Source of the DNA: Candidatus Adiutrix sp.
Lineage (GTDB): Bacteria > Desulfobacterota > Desulfarculia > Adiutricales > Adiutricaceae
NCBI GenBank assembly: GCA_031286085.1
Contig: JAITUX010000191.1
Location: 1 to 5,647, forward strand
Length of the DNA: 5,647 nt
Direction of reading: 5' to 3'
Below are positions 1-5,647 of this stretch, piece after piece. Every line of letters begins with the position of its first letter. The stretch's first letter is position 1. Position numbers and translations under genes: made by a program. The notes beneath the pieces were generated by a model that was not told the DNA's origin, made no database searches, and worked only from the letters and a program-made list of their open reading frames with translations.

Positions 1-2306
1 AGCCCGAACAGGCGCGGCTTGAACAGGCGCCGCCGGCGCCCGCGCGGCCCGGCGGCGTGCGGGCCCATCCCCGGGCCGTGGTGGCCAGGGACACCGGCTA
101 CCCCCCGGACATGCTGACGCCCCGAATGCGGGTGAATGAAGACCTGGGCCTGGATTCCATCAAGATGGTCGAAGTGTTGAGCGTCATGGCCGAGCGCCTG
201 GGCCGGGCCGATACGGCCCCCCCCGGGGAGGCCCTGGGCGCCGCCACCCTGGGCGAGCTGGCCGAAATTTTGGCGGGCCTGGCCCCTACGGGGCCTGAGC
301 CGGCGCGGCCGGAGCCGGCGAAACCCCTCTCTGGTGAATCGCTCGCGGAGACCATCTTCGGGGTGGTGGCCCGGGAGACCGGCTACCCCCGGGAAATGCT
401 GGCGCCCGGCCTGAACCTGGAGAGCGATTTGGGGCTGGACTCCATAAAAAAGGTGGAAATCATCTCCGCCCTCCTGGACGAACTGGCCGGCGCGGGCCTG
501 GCCGTCCCGGCCCCGGAAACCCTCCGGGAGGTCCAGACCCTGGGGGAACTGGCCGAGCGGTTCAAGGCGGGCGGCCCGGCCGCCCGGCCGCCCGCGCCGG
601 ACGGTTTCCCGCCCGCTCCGGCCGGGGCCGTCTCAAAGCCGGAAGCCGCCGCGCCGCCCGCGCCCGGCCGCGCCCCGGAGCCCAAGGCGGTGCGGCGCGG
701 GCCGGGCCGCCCGCCCAAGAACCGCTTAAATCCCGCCCCCGCCCCCGGCGAGGCCGAGGTCAAGACGGCCGAGCAGACCACCGCCTACCAGGTGGAGGCG
801 GCGCACCTGAGCCTGGCCGATTTCAGCCAGGCCCCCCGGCCGGAGGGGGAGATGGTCCTGGTGGCCGACGAGAGCCCCCTGGCCGAGGCCCTGGCCGAGC
901 ATTACGCCCGCCGGAACGGCGGGGCGGTCCGCCGTTTCACCTGGTCAACGGCCGGGGATTTGGCCGAAGCCCCGGAGAACTTGGGCAGCCTGGTCCTGAT
1001 CGGCCCGGAGGAGCCCGAAAGCCTGGCCTGGCCCCGCGAGGCTTTCCGGATTTTGAAAACCCTCGGCCCGGCCCTCCGGCGGGCCAGGGCGGCCGGCCGG
1101 CCGGCCCTGGCCCTGGGCCTGACTTTCGGCGGCGGCGCTTTCGGCTTCGCCTCGGTCGGGCCGGCCTCGGCGGCCTCTCCGGCCGAGGCCGCCCTGGCCG
1201 GGCTCTTCAAGACCGCGGCCCGGGAGTGGCCGGAAGTCATGGTCCGGGTGGTGGATCTGCCCCGGGAGGCGAACCTGCCGGCCGCCGGGCGCTACCTGCC
1301 GGCCATCCTGGCCGCCTCCGCGGCCGAGGGCGCGCCGGCGGAACTGGGCTTCCTGGCGCCGGACCGCTGCGTCGCCCTCCGCCTGCGGCCCTACCGGCTC
1401 AAGAACATCCGGGTCCGGCACCTCAAGCCCGGGCAGACCGTCCTGGTCACCGGCGGCGCCCGGGGCGTGACGGCGGCGGCCCTGCGGGAACTGGCCCGGT
1501 CCTGGCTGCCTCACCTGGTCATATTGGGCCGCACGCCCCTGGCCGAGAACGAGCCGGAGTGGCTCAAGGATAGGACGGACGGGGCCTCGATCCGCAAAGC
1601 CATGTGGGACATGGCCGAAACCAAGCCGGAACCCCGGGAGCTGGCCCGGGCCGCGGATATGGTCCTGGCCGGGCGGGAGGTGCGGGCCAACCTGGCGGCC
1701 CTGGAGAAGGCCGGGGCCAAGGTGACCTACCTGGCCGGGGATTTCGGGCGGGAGGAGGCCGTAAAGTCCGCCCTGGAGGACATAAAGCGCCGGCACGGCC
1801 CCATTCACGGTTTCATTCACGGCGCCGGGGTCCTGGCCGACAGCCTCATCCTGGAAAAGGACGAGGCGGATTTCGATTCGGTCTTCAACACCAAGGCCCG
1901 CCTGGCCCGCCTCATCCTGGGTGAACTGGAGGGCCAGCCTTTGAACCTGGCCGTCTTCTTCTCCTCTTCCACGGCCCGCTTCGGGCGGCGGGGCCAGGCC
2001 GACTACGCGGCCGGCAATGAATACCTGAACAAGCTGGCCCTGCGGCTGGCCCAGAACCGGCCCGGCCCCAAGTGCCTTTCCGTCAACTGGGGGCCCTGGG
2101 CCGGCGGCATGGTGGATGAATCCCTGGCCCGCCTGTTCCAGGAGGAAGGCGTGGGCCTCATCTCCCTAGGCGAGGGCGCCCGGATTTTCGCCAGCCTGGC
2201 GGGCACCCCCAAGCACGACCCGGTGGAAGTGGTGGTCCTGGGCCGGGGCACCCGGCTGGAAGCCCTGACCGGGGGCGGCCCCGAGACCTCATGGGCGCGC
2301 GGATGA
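1..2306 (+). CDS. PfaA/HglE-like iterative type I PKS subunit, C-terminal part (ACP-ACP-KR), 5' partial
   Basis: This is the C-terminal part of a multidomain synthase subunit that carries the growing acyl chain on ACPs and reduces beta-ketoacyl to beta-hydroxyacyl groups with NADPH. The frame is open to the left edge (first full codon at base 3) and ends at TGA 2304-2306. Numbering from GTG 57 as residue 1, domains are ACP1 (about 1-75, Ser34), ACP2 (about 95-169, Ser129), a Pro/Ala/Arg-rich linker (about 170-245) and KR (about 265-735). GTG 57 is probably not the start: a Pro/Ala linker precedes it in frame and it falls at the first ACP helix. Family members (PfaA, HglE) begin with KS and acyltransferase domains, expected upstream. 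No dehydratase follows the KR; the protein stops about 15 residues after it. The stop overlaps the next start by 4 bases, indicating an operon. Class is confident; PUFA versus another lipid product is open. Confidence 0.93.
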   Translation, partial: PEQARLEQAPPAPARPGGVRAHPRAVVARDTGYPPDMLTPRMRVNEDLGLDSIKMVEVLSVMAERLGRADTAPPGEALGAATLGELAEILAGLAPTGPEPARPEPAKPLSGESLAETIFGVVARETGYPREMLAPGLNLESDLGLDSIKKVEIISALLDELAGAGLAVPAPETLREVQTLGELAERFKAGGPAARPPAPDGFPPAPAGAVSKPEAAAPPAPGRAPEPKAVRRGPGRPPKNRLNPAPAPGEAEVKTAEQTTAYQVEAAHLSLADFSQAPRPEGEMVLVADESPLAEALAEHYARRNGGAVRRFTWSTAGDLAEAPENLGSLVLIGPEEPESLAWPREAFRILKTLGPALRRARAAGRPALALGLTFGGGAFGFASVGPASAASPAEAALAGLFKTAAREWPEVMVRVVDLPREANLPAAGRYLPAILAASAAEGAPAELGFLAPDRCVALRLRPYRLKNIRVRHLKPGQTVLVTGGARGVTAAALRELARSWLPHLVILGRTPLAENEPEWLKDRTDGASIRKAMWDMAETKPEPRELARAADMVLAGREVRANLAALEKAGAKVTYLAGDFGREEAVKSALEDIKRRHGPIHGFIHGAGVLADSLILEKDEADFDSVFNTKARLARLILGELEGQPLNLAVFFSSSTARFGRRGQADYAAGNEYLNKLALRLAQNRPGPKCLSVNWGPWAGGMVDESLARLFQEEGVGLISLGEGARIFASLAGTPKHDPVEVVVLGRGTRLEALTGGGPETSWARG
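57..281 (+). other. ACP domain 1 (phosphopantetheine attachment site)
   Basis: Encodes an acyl carrier domain with the motif DLGLDSIK; the serine to be phosphopantetheinylated is codon 156-158. The preceding TGYPPDML and following VEVLSVM match the helix 1 and helix 2 surroundings of ACPs from PUFA and Hgl synthases. A methionine follows DSIK where ACP2 has lysine. The first helix is weaker than in ACP2 (RAHPRAVVARDTGYP), but the prosthetic-group site is intact, so the domain should be functional. Confidence 0.92.
339..563 (+). other. ACP domain 2 (phosphopantetheine attachment site)
   Basis: Second tandem acyl carrier domain, with the motif DLGLDSIKKVEII; the modified serine is codon 441-443. 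It lies 95 residues after the ACP1 serine, and both domains share TGYP...ML and the C-terminal TLGELAE segment, so they are an evident tandem duplication joined by a short Pro/Ala/Glu linker. Tandem ACPs are a hallmark of PUFA and Hgl-type synthases. Whether ACP1 is the first of the array cannot be seen. Confidence 0.94.
564..790 (+). other. Low-complexity Pro/Ala/Arg interdomain linker
   Basis: About 75 residues made largely of Pro, Ala, Gly, Arg and Lys, with a basic patch (VRRGPGRPPKNR) near its end. It joins the ACP array to the ketoreductase, and its composition fits a disordered, flexible tether that lets ACPs reach partner domains. No catalytic motif is seen. It ends as the sequence becomes ordinary globular protein shortly before the KR structural subdomain. 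Confidence 0.75.
849..2261 (+). other. Ketoreductase (KR) domain, PUFA/Hgl-synthase type
   Basis: A short-chain-dehydrogenase-type KR with an N-terminal structural half (about 849-1420) and a catalytic half. The NADPH-binding loop TGGARGV starts at codon 1449. HGAG is at codons 1818-1829, the conserved lysine of VFNTK at 1893-1895, the catalytic serine of FFSSST probably at 1965-1967, and the tyrosine and asparagine of DYAAGNEYLN at 2004-2006 and 2016-2018. Ser and Tyr are 13 residues apart as expected. All catalytic residues are present. Between the GR after the second strand (codon 1527) and the later Asp (codon 1740) lie about 70 residues, roughly twice the spacing of ordinary modular PKS KRs. 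This insertion resembles that of PfaA/HglE KRs and supports the family assignment. Confidence 0.92.
2283..2306 (+). promoter_or_regulatory. Translational coupling junction (ATGA overlap) with weak upstream GAG
   Basis: The stop of the first gene (TGA 2304-2306) overlaps ATG 2303-2305 of the second, the classic ATGA arrangement for reinitiation by the same ribosome, which would give balanced subunit amounts. No strong Shine-Dalgarno sequence precedes ATG 2303. A GAG at 2283-2285 lies five bases before the alternative in-frame ATG at 2291. There is no room for a promoter or terminator that would not sit inside coding sequence. Confidence 0.65.
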
Positions 2307-5300
2307 AGGACGGCCGCCGGCCGCCGGACCCCCGGGCCGCGGCCGCCGTGGTGGGCCTGGGCCTGTCCCTGCCCGGGGCGGCCACCGTGGAGGAGTTCTG
2401 GGCCAACATCCTGGAAGGCCGCCGCTTCTTCGCCCCGGCCACGGCCCTGGATTGGGGGGCCGAGCCGGAGCTCTTCCTTCAGCCCGGCGGGCCGGCCCCG
2501 GACAAGGTTTACAGCTTAAGCGGGGCCTATAACCAACGCCGGACCATCGAGCCCCGGGGCCTTAACCTGCCCCCGGATTTCGATTTCAAAAGCGCCGACG
2601 GCTCCCTGGCCTTCTGGCTGGCCGCCGGCCGCGAGGCCGCCGCCCAGGCGGCCCTGGACAGGGTGGACCCGGCCCGGGTGGGGGTCATCGCCGGCCACAC
2701 CATTCTGCCCACCTCGGCCATGGCCGAGGCGGCCGTCAATCTCTACACCCGCGAGGCCACCCGGAACTGGGCCGCCAAGCCGCAGCTGGAACCGCCGCCC
2801 CCGGGCGCCTTCCGCCTCCTGGGCTATTCGGCCCGCCTCCTGGCCCGGGCCCTGGGCTTCACCGGCGAAGCCTTCACCCTTGACGCCGCCTGCGCCTCCT
2901 CCCTCTACGCCGTCCACCTGGCCGCGCGGAAACTCATGGACGGCGAACTGGAGGCCGTCATCACCGGCGGAGTGGCCAAGGCCGACGCCCTCTTCACCCA
3001 GATGGGCTTTTGCCAGCTCCGGGCTCTTTCCGCCTCCGGCGCCCTGACCCCCTTCGACCGCTCGGCCGACGGCCTGGTCGTGGGCGAGGGGGCCGCGGCC
3101 CTGGTCTTGAAGCGCCTGGATAGGGCCCTGGCCGACGGCGACGAGGTGCTGGCCGTCATCCGGGGCGTGGGGCTCTCCAACGACCAGGCCGGCAACATCC
3201 TGGCCCCCCAGGCCGAAGGCCAGACCCGGGCCATGAAGGCCGCCTGGCTGGCCGCCGGGCTGTCCCCGGCCGGCCTGGGCCTCATCGAGGCCCACGGCAC
3301 CGGCACCATCCTGGGCGACCGGGTGGAAGTGGAGACCATCAAGGGCCTTTTGGCCGACCCGGATTTCCCAGCGGCGGAATCTCCGGCCCCGCCGGTCCTG
3401 GGCTCGGTCAAAAGCAACATCGGCCATCTCCTGTCCGCCGCCGGGGCGGCCGGCTTGGCCAAGGCCGTCCTGGCCCTGTCCCGCCGCATACTGCCGCCCA
3501 CCGCCGGCTTCAAGGAAGAGGCCCCGGGCCTGAACCTGGCCGGCCCGCCGGCTCTCCGCGTCCTCTCCCGGCCCGAGCCCTGGCCGGAGAACCCCGGCGG
3601 CCCGCGCCTGGCCGCGGTCAACGCCTTCGGCTTCGGCGGGGTCAACGCCCAGGTCATAGTCGAGGAATTCGCGCCGGCGGGCCGGCCGCCCCACCTCCCC
3701 GGCTTTTCGGCCGGCCCGGACCCGGCCCTCCGGCCGGCCGGCCCGCCGCCCCTCCGGCTCCTCTCAGCCCTGGCCCTCTCGGCCCCCTGGCCGGATTTCG
3801 CCTCCCTGGCCCAGAACTGGATGGATTCCGAGGGGCCGCCCATAATCTCCGACCGGCGTTTCGGCGGCCTCAAGGCCAAGGGCCTCTTCTTCCACAGCCT
3901 GGTGCTGGAGGGCGCCGACCTGCGCCTGGCCCCCAAGGATTTGGCCAACATCCTGCCCCAGCAGGCCCTGGCCCTGAAAATGGCCTCGGACGCCTTGAAG
4001 GAGGCCGGCCTGGCGGCGCCCCACGACCGGGGCGTAATTACCGGCCTTAGGGCCGAAGCGGGCTCGCCGGGCCTGGACAAGACCAGGGTGGGCGTTTTCA
4101 TGGGGGTGGACGTGGACCCCCGCTCGGCCGATTACGCCTTCCGCTGGCTGGGCCCCTTACGGGCGGCCGAGGCCCAGGTGGCCGCCGGGGCGCTTAAGCC
4201 CCGGGACGTGCCGGAGTTCGTGGAGGCCTTGAGGCAGCGCAGCCATCCGGCCTTGACGCCCAGCCGGGTCACGGGGGCCCTGGGCAGCCTGGTGGCCAGC
4301 CGGGTGGCCCGTTTCATCGGCTCGGGCGGCCCGGCCTATACCGTGACCGAGGACGGGGCCTCCGGGCTGCGGGCCCTCAAGCTGGCCATGGAAGCCATAG
4401 GCCGGGGCGAAATAGATTTGGCCCTGGTGGGGGTGGTGGACACCCTGGGCGATCCCAAGACCGCGGCCCTGGAGCCGGGCCGCCTCTGGGAAGAGGGGGC
4501 GGCCATGCTGGTGGTGGCCTCGGAGGAAGCGGCCGCCAGCCTGGGCCGCGGCCGGGCCCCGGAACTTTCGGCCGCCCCGGAGTCCGGGGGCCGCCTGGGT
4601 GGTTTGGGCGGTTTCTTCCCCCTGGTCCGCAACGCCTTTTTCATTCGCCACCGCCTGGTTTCCCGGGGGCTGGGGGCCGGGGCCGCTTACTGGATAAAGA
4701 ACCGCGGCGACCCGCCGCGCCGCCTGGAATCCTCCGGTTTCGCCATTACGGAAAAGGGCGGCGAGGACGCCGCCGCCCCGCCCTACTCCTACGAGGACGC
4801 CACCTGGTTCCTGGTCCGGGCCCGGAACCGGGAGGGCGGCCAGGAACTTCTGAACCGCCTGGAACAAATGGCCCGGGACGAGGGCGCCAATATACCGCTG
4901 GCGGACGTCCTGGGCCCCCTGCGGGCGGAAAAGCGGGCCTTGAAGCGCCTGGGCGACCGCTTCTGGTCCGAATACGGCGGAACCCCCGGGGCGCGCCCGA
5001 TCCTGGCCATCCTGGCCCGGGGCTTCGAGGATCTCCTGGAACTTCTGAAAAAGGCCCGGGCCCGCCTCAAGGGCGACAACCAGCCCCTGACCCCGGACCA
5101 GGGCCACCGCCTCCTGTGGGCCCTGGAGGGCGAAAGGGTCAAGGGGGAGCTGGCCTGGGTCTTCCCCGGCTCGGGCAGCCATTACCACGGCCTGGGCCGG
5201 CGGCTGGCCATGGCCTTCCCCAACCTCATGGGCCGCCTGGAAGACCGGGTCAGCCACCTGGCCGACCATTTCCAAAGCGCGGTCTTCTGGGGCTCCCAGC

Positions 5301-5647
5301 CCCGGGAGGCCACCCCCCTCCAGGCCATCCTGGGCCAGGTCTCCTTCGGCCTTTTGGGGGCCGAGGTGCTTAAAAGCTTCAATATCACGCCCCAGGCCAT
5401 CCTGGGCTACTCCCTGGGGGAGACCACGGCCCTCTTGGCCACCGGGGCCTGGGCCGACCGCGAGGGCCTCTACGGCGACCTAATCAAATCAACCCTTTTC
5501 ACCAAGGAGCTGGCCGGCCCCTGCCTGGCCGCCCGGCGCCATTTCCGCTGGCCGGCCGACCGGCCCTTCCAGTGGGTCATGGGCGTCATCTCCACGCCGG
5601 CCGGCGAAATCAGGTCCGCCCTGGCCCGCCTGTCCGAGCCCTGGGCC
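2303..5647 (+). CDS. PfaC-like iterative type I PKS subunit, N-terminal part (KS-CLF-AT...), 3' partial
   Basis: This open frame runs 1115 codons from ATG 2303 to the right edge with no stop. Domains: active KS (about 14-455), degenerate KS of chain-length-factor type (about 483-830), a connecting segment, and the start of an acyltransferase (from about 952; FPGSGS at 954-959, GYSLGE with Ser1037). It should condense ACP-bound acyl chains with malonyl-derived units and act with the upstream ACP-KR subunit. KS-CLF-AT resembles PfaC-type subunits of some PUFA synthases and related secondary-lipid synthases, where dehydratase domains often follow; none is visible here because the window ends inside the AT. 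ATG 2303 was chosen because it overlaps the previous stop as ATGA. An in-frame ATG at 2291 adds four residues and has a weak GAG five bases upstream, so it remains possible. Confidence 0.93.
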   Translation, partial: MKDGRRPPDPRAAAAVVGLGLSLPGAATVEEFWANILEGRRFFAPATALDWGAEPELFLQPGGPAPDKVYSLSGAYNQRRTIEPRGLNLPPDFDFKSADGSLAFWLAAGREAAAQAALDRVDPARVGVIAGHTILPTSAMAEAAVNLYTREATRNWAAKPQLEPPPPGAFRLLGYSARLLARALGFTGEAFTLDAACASSLYAVHLAARKLMDGELEAVITGGVAKADALFTQMGFCQLRALSASGALTPFDRSADGLVVGEGAAALVLKRLDRALADGDEVLAVIRGVGLSNDQAGNILAPQAEGQTRAMKAAWLAAGLSPAGLGLIEAHGTGTILGDRVEVETIKGLLADPDFPAAESPAPPVLGSVKSNIGHLLSAAGAAGLAKAVLALSRRILPPTAGFKEEAPGLNLAGPPALRVLSRPEPWPENPGGPRLAAVNAFGFGGVNAQVIVEEFAPAGRPPHLPGFSAGPDPALRPAGPPPLRLLSALALSAPWPDFASLAQNWMDSEGPPIISDRRFGGLKAKGLFFHSLVLEGADLRLAPKDLANILPQQALALKMASDALKEAGLAAPHDRGVITGLRAEAGSPGLDKTRVGVFMGVDVDPRSADYAFRWLGPLRAAEAQVAAGALKPRDVPEFVEALRQRSHPALTPSRVTGALGSLVASRVARFIGSGGPAYTVTEDGASGLRALKLAMEAIGRGEIDLALVGVVDTLGDPKTAALEPGRLWEEGAAMLVVASEEAAASLGRGRAPELSAAPESGGRLGGLGGFFPLVRNAFFIRHRLVSRGLGAGAAYWIKNRGDPPRRLESSGFAITEKGGEDAAAPPYSYEDATWFLVRARNREGGQELLNRLEQMARDEGANIPLADVLGPLRAEKRALKRLGDRFWSEYGGTPGARPILAILARGFEDLLELLKKARARLKGDNQPLTPDQGHRLLWALEGERVKGELAWVFPGSGSHYHGLGRRLAMAFPNLMGRLEDRVSHLADHFQSAVFWGSQPREATPLQAILGQVSFGLLGAEVLKSFNITPQAILGYSLGETTALLATGAWADREGLYGDLIKSTLFTKELAGPCLAARRHFRWPADRPFQWVMGVISTPAGEIRSALARLSEPWA
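2342..3667 (+). other. Ketosynthase (KS) domain, catalytically intact
   Basis: A complete beta-ketoacyl synthase of thiolase fold. The nucleophile motif DAACASS has Cys197 (codon 2891-2893). HGTGT gives His331 (codon 3293-3295) and SNIGH gives His375 (codon 3425-3427). The C-terminal NAFGFGGVNAQ signature starts at codon 3620. The N-terminal VVGLGLSLPGA and the DKVYSLSGAY segment also fit PUFA-type KS domains, and DAACASSLYA is, from memory, the form common in PfaC rather than the DTACSSS of modular PKSs. All three catalytic residues are present, so it is expected to be active in decarboxylative condensation. Confidence 0.95.
3749..4790 (+). other. Degenerate ketosynthase / chain-length-factor-like domain, internally shortened
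   Basis: A second KS-fold domain directly after the active KS. LPQQALALKMASDAL and the later ALGSLVASRVAR resemble CLF domains of PUFA and Hgl synthases. At the nucleophile position TVTEDGASGLRAL aligns without gaps to KS1 TLDAACASSLYAV, so cysteine is replaced by Gly685 (codon 4355-4357). WEEGAAMLVV (Glu731) aligns to VGEGAAALVL of KS1, but only 30 residues later comes GGRLGGLGGFF, which aligns to the NIGH block; the same interval is 110 residues in KS1. No HGTGT or HGSG-like motif is seen. It cannot catalyse condensation and probably pairs with the active KS. Confidence 0.82.
5153..5647 (+). other. Acyltransferase (AT) domain, N-terminal part, cut by window end
   Basis: The start of a malonyl-transferase-like AT. 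WVFPGSGSHYHGLG corresponds to the FPGQGSQ region of ATs, and the nucleophile elbow is GYSLGE with Ser1037 (codon 5411-5413), Tyr replacing the usual His of GHSxGE. The later LFTKELAGPC and ARR fit AT domains embedded in PUFA-type subunits. The catalytic histidine and substrate-selecting residues would lie beyond the edge, so specificity and activity cannot be judged. Confidence 0.85.

Noticed and set aside
690..725. AT-hook-like basic patch GPGRPPKNR in the linker
   Set aside because: It resembles a DNA-binding AT-hook by chance; it lies in a Pro/Ala/Arg linker of a cytosolic synthase with no other DNA-binding feature.
1091..1106. Tandem GGCC repeat (four copies), self-complementary
   Set aside because: It falls within the KR structural half as Ala/Gly/Arg/Pro codons, and similar GGCC runs recur through the window; codon bias explains it better than a regulatory or recombination site.
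945..1820. Minus-strand frame of 291 codons opposite the KR
   Set aside because: It is opposite a well-conserved KR with every catalytic residue, and its translation is Gly/Gln/Pro-rich without motifs: a composition artefact.
2230..2340. Possible promoter or terminator between the two genes
   Set aside because: The genes overlap by 4 bases, and no A/T-rich promoter elements or hairpin followed by a T-run are present.
2516..4101. Long minus-strand open frames, including about 390-residue ones at 2516-3694 and 2905-4101
   Set aside because: They lie opposite the intact KS and CLF coding frame, have low-complexity Gly/Ala/Arg/Pro-rich translations with no recognisable domain, and are expected in GC-rich DNA where stop codons are rare.
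726..4159. Three rare TTA leucine codons (726-728, 2516-2518, 4157-4159)
   Set aside because: TTA codons are regulatory in Streptomyces through bldA, but nothing points to that genus here, and other AT-rich codons (ATA, AAA, AAT) also occur.
4157..5275. Minus-strand frame of 372 codons opposite the CLF and AT
   Set aside because: The plus-strand frame through this region is continuous and carries domain motifs; the antisense translation is repetitive and unrecognisable.

Overview
The window is a GC-rich (well over two thirds by eye), gap-free, plus-strand coding region. It holds two adjacent pieces of an iterative type I polyketide/fatty-acid synthase of the 'secondary lipid synthase' class, the superfamily of the bacterial polyunsaturated fatty acid (Pfa) synthases and the heterocyst-glycolipid (Hgl) synthases. 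Both genes run off the window: the first lacks its 5' end and the second its 3' end. No RNA gene, mobile element, CRISPR array or intergenic space is visible.

Bases 1-2306 encode the C-terminal part of a PfaA/HglE-like subunit. In order: a proline/alanine-rich linker, two tandem acyl carrier protein (ACP) domains with intact phosphopantetheine serines, a long low-complexity linker, and a complete ketoreductase (KR) that ends the protein. The KS and acyltransferase expected at the N-terminus of such subunits, and possibly more ACPs, would lie upstream.

Bases 2303-5647 encode the N-terminal 1115 residues of a PfaC-like subunit. In order: an intact ketosynthase (KS, Cys197-His331-His375), a degenerate KS of chain-length-factor (CLF) type without the nucleophilic cysteine, and the start of an acyltransferase with a GYSLGE nucleophile motif. 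The start overlaps the previous stop as ATGA, so the two genes are very probably translationally coupled and make subunits of one complex. The KS condenses ACP-bound chains, the CLF pairs with it, the KR reduces the beta-keto group, and the AT loads or transfers acyl groups. Dehydratase, enoyl reductase and phosphopantetheinyl transferase functions are not in the window.

The most unusual point is the CLF-like domain. It has glycine in place of the catalytic cysteine and seems to lack about 80 residues, including the whole HGTGT region. The lipid product cannot be read from this sequence. The host looks like a high-GC bacterium; a high-GC member of the former Deltaproteobacteria (Desulfobacterota or Myxococcota) is a guess from synthase type and composition only.
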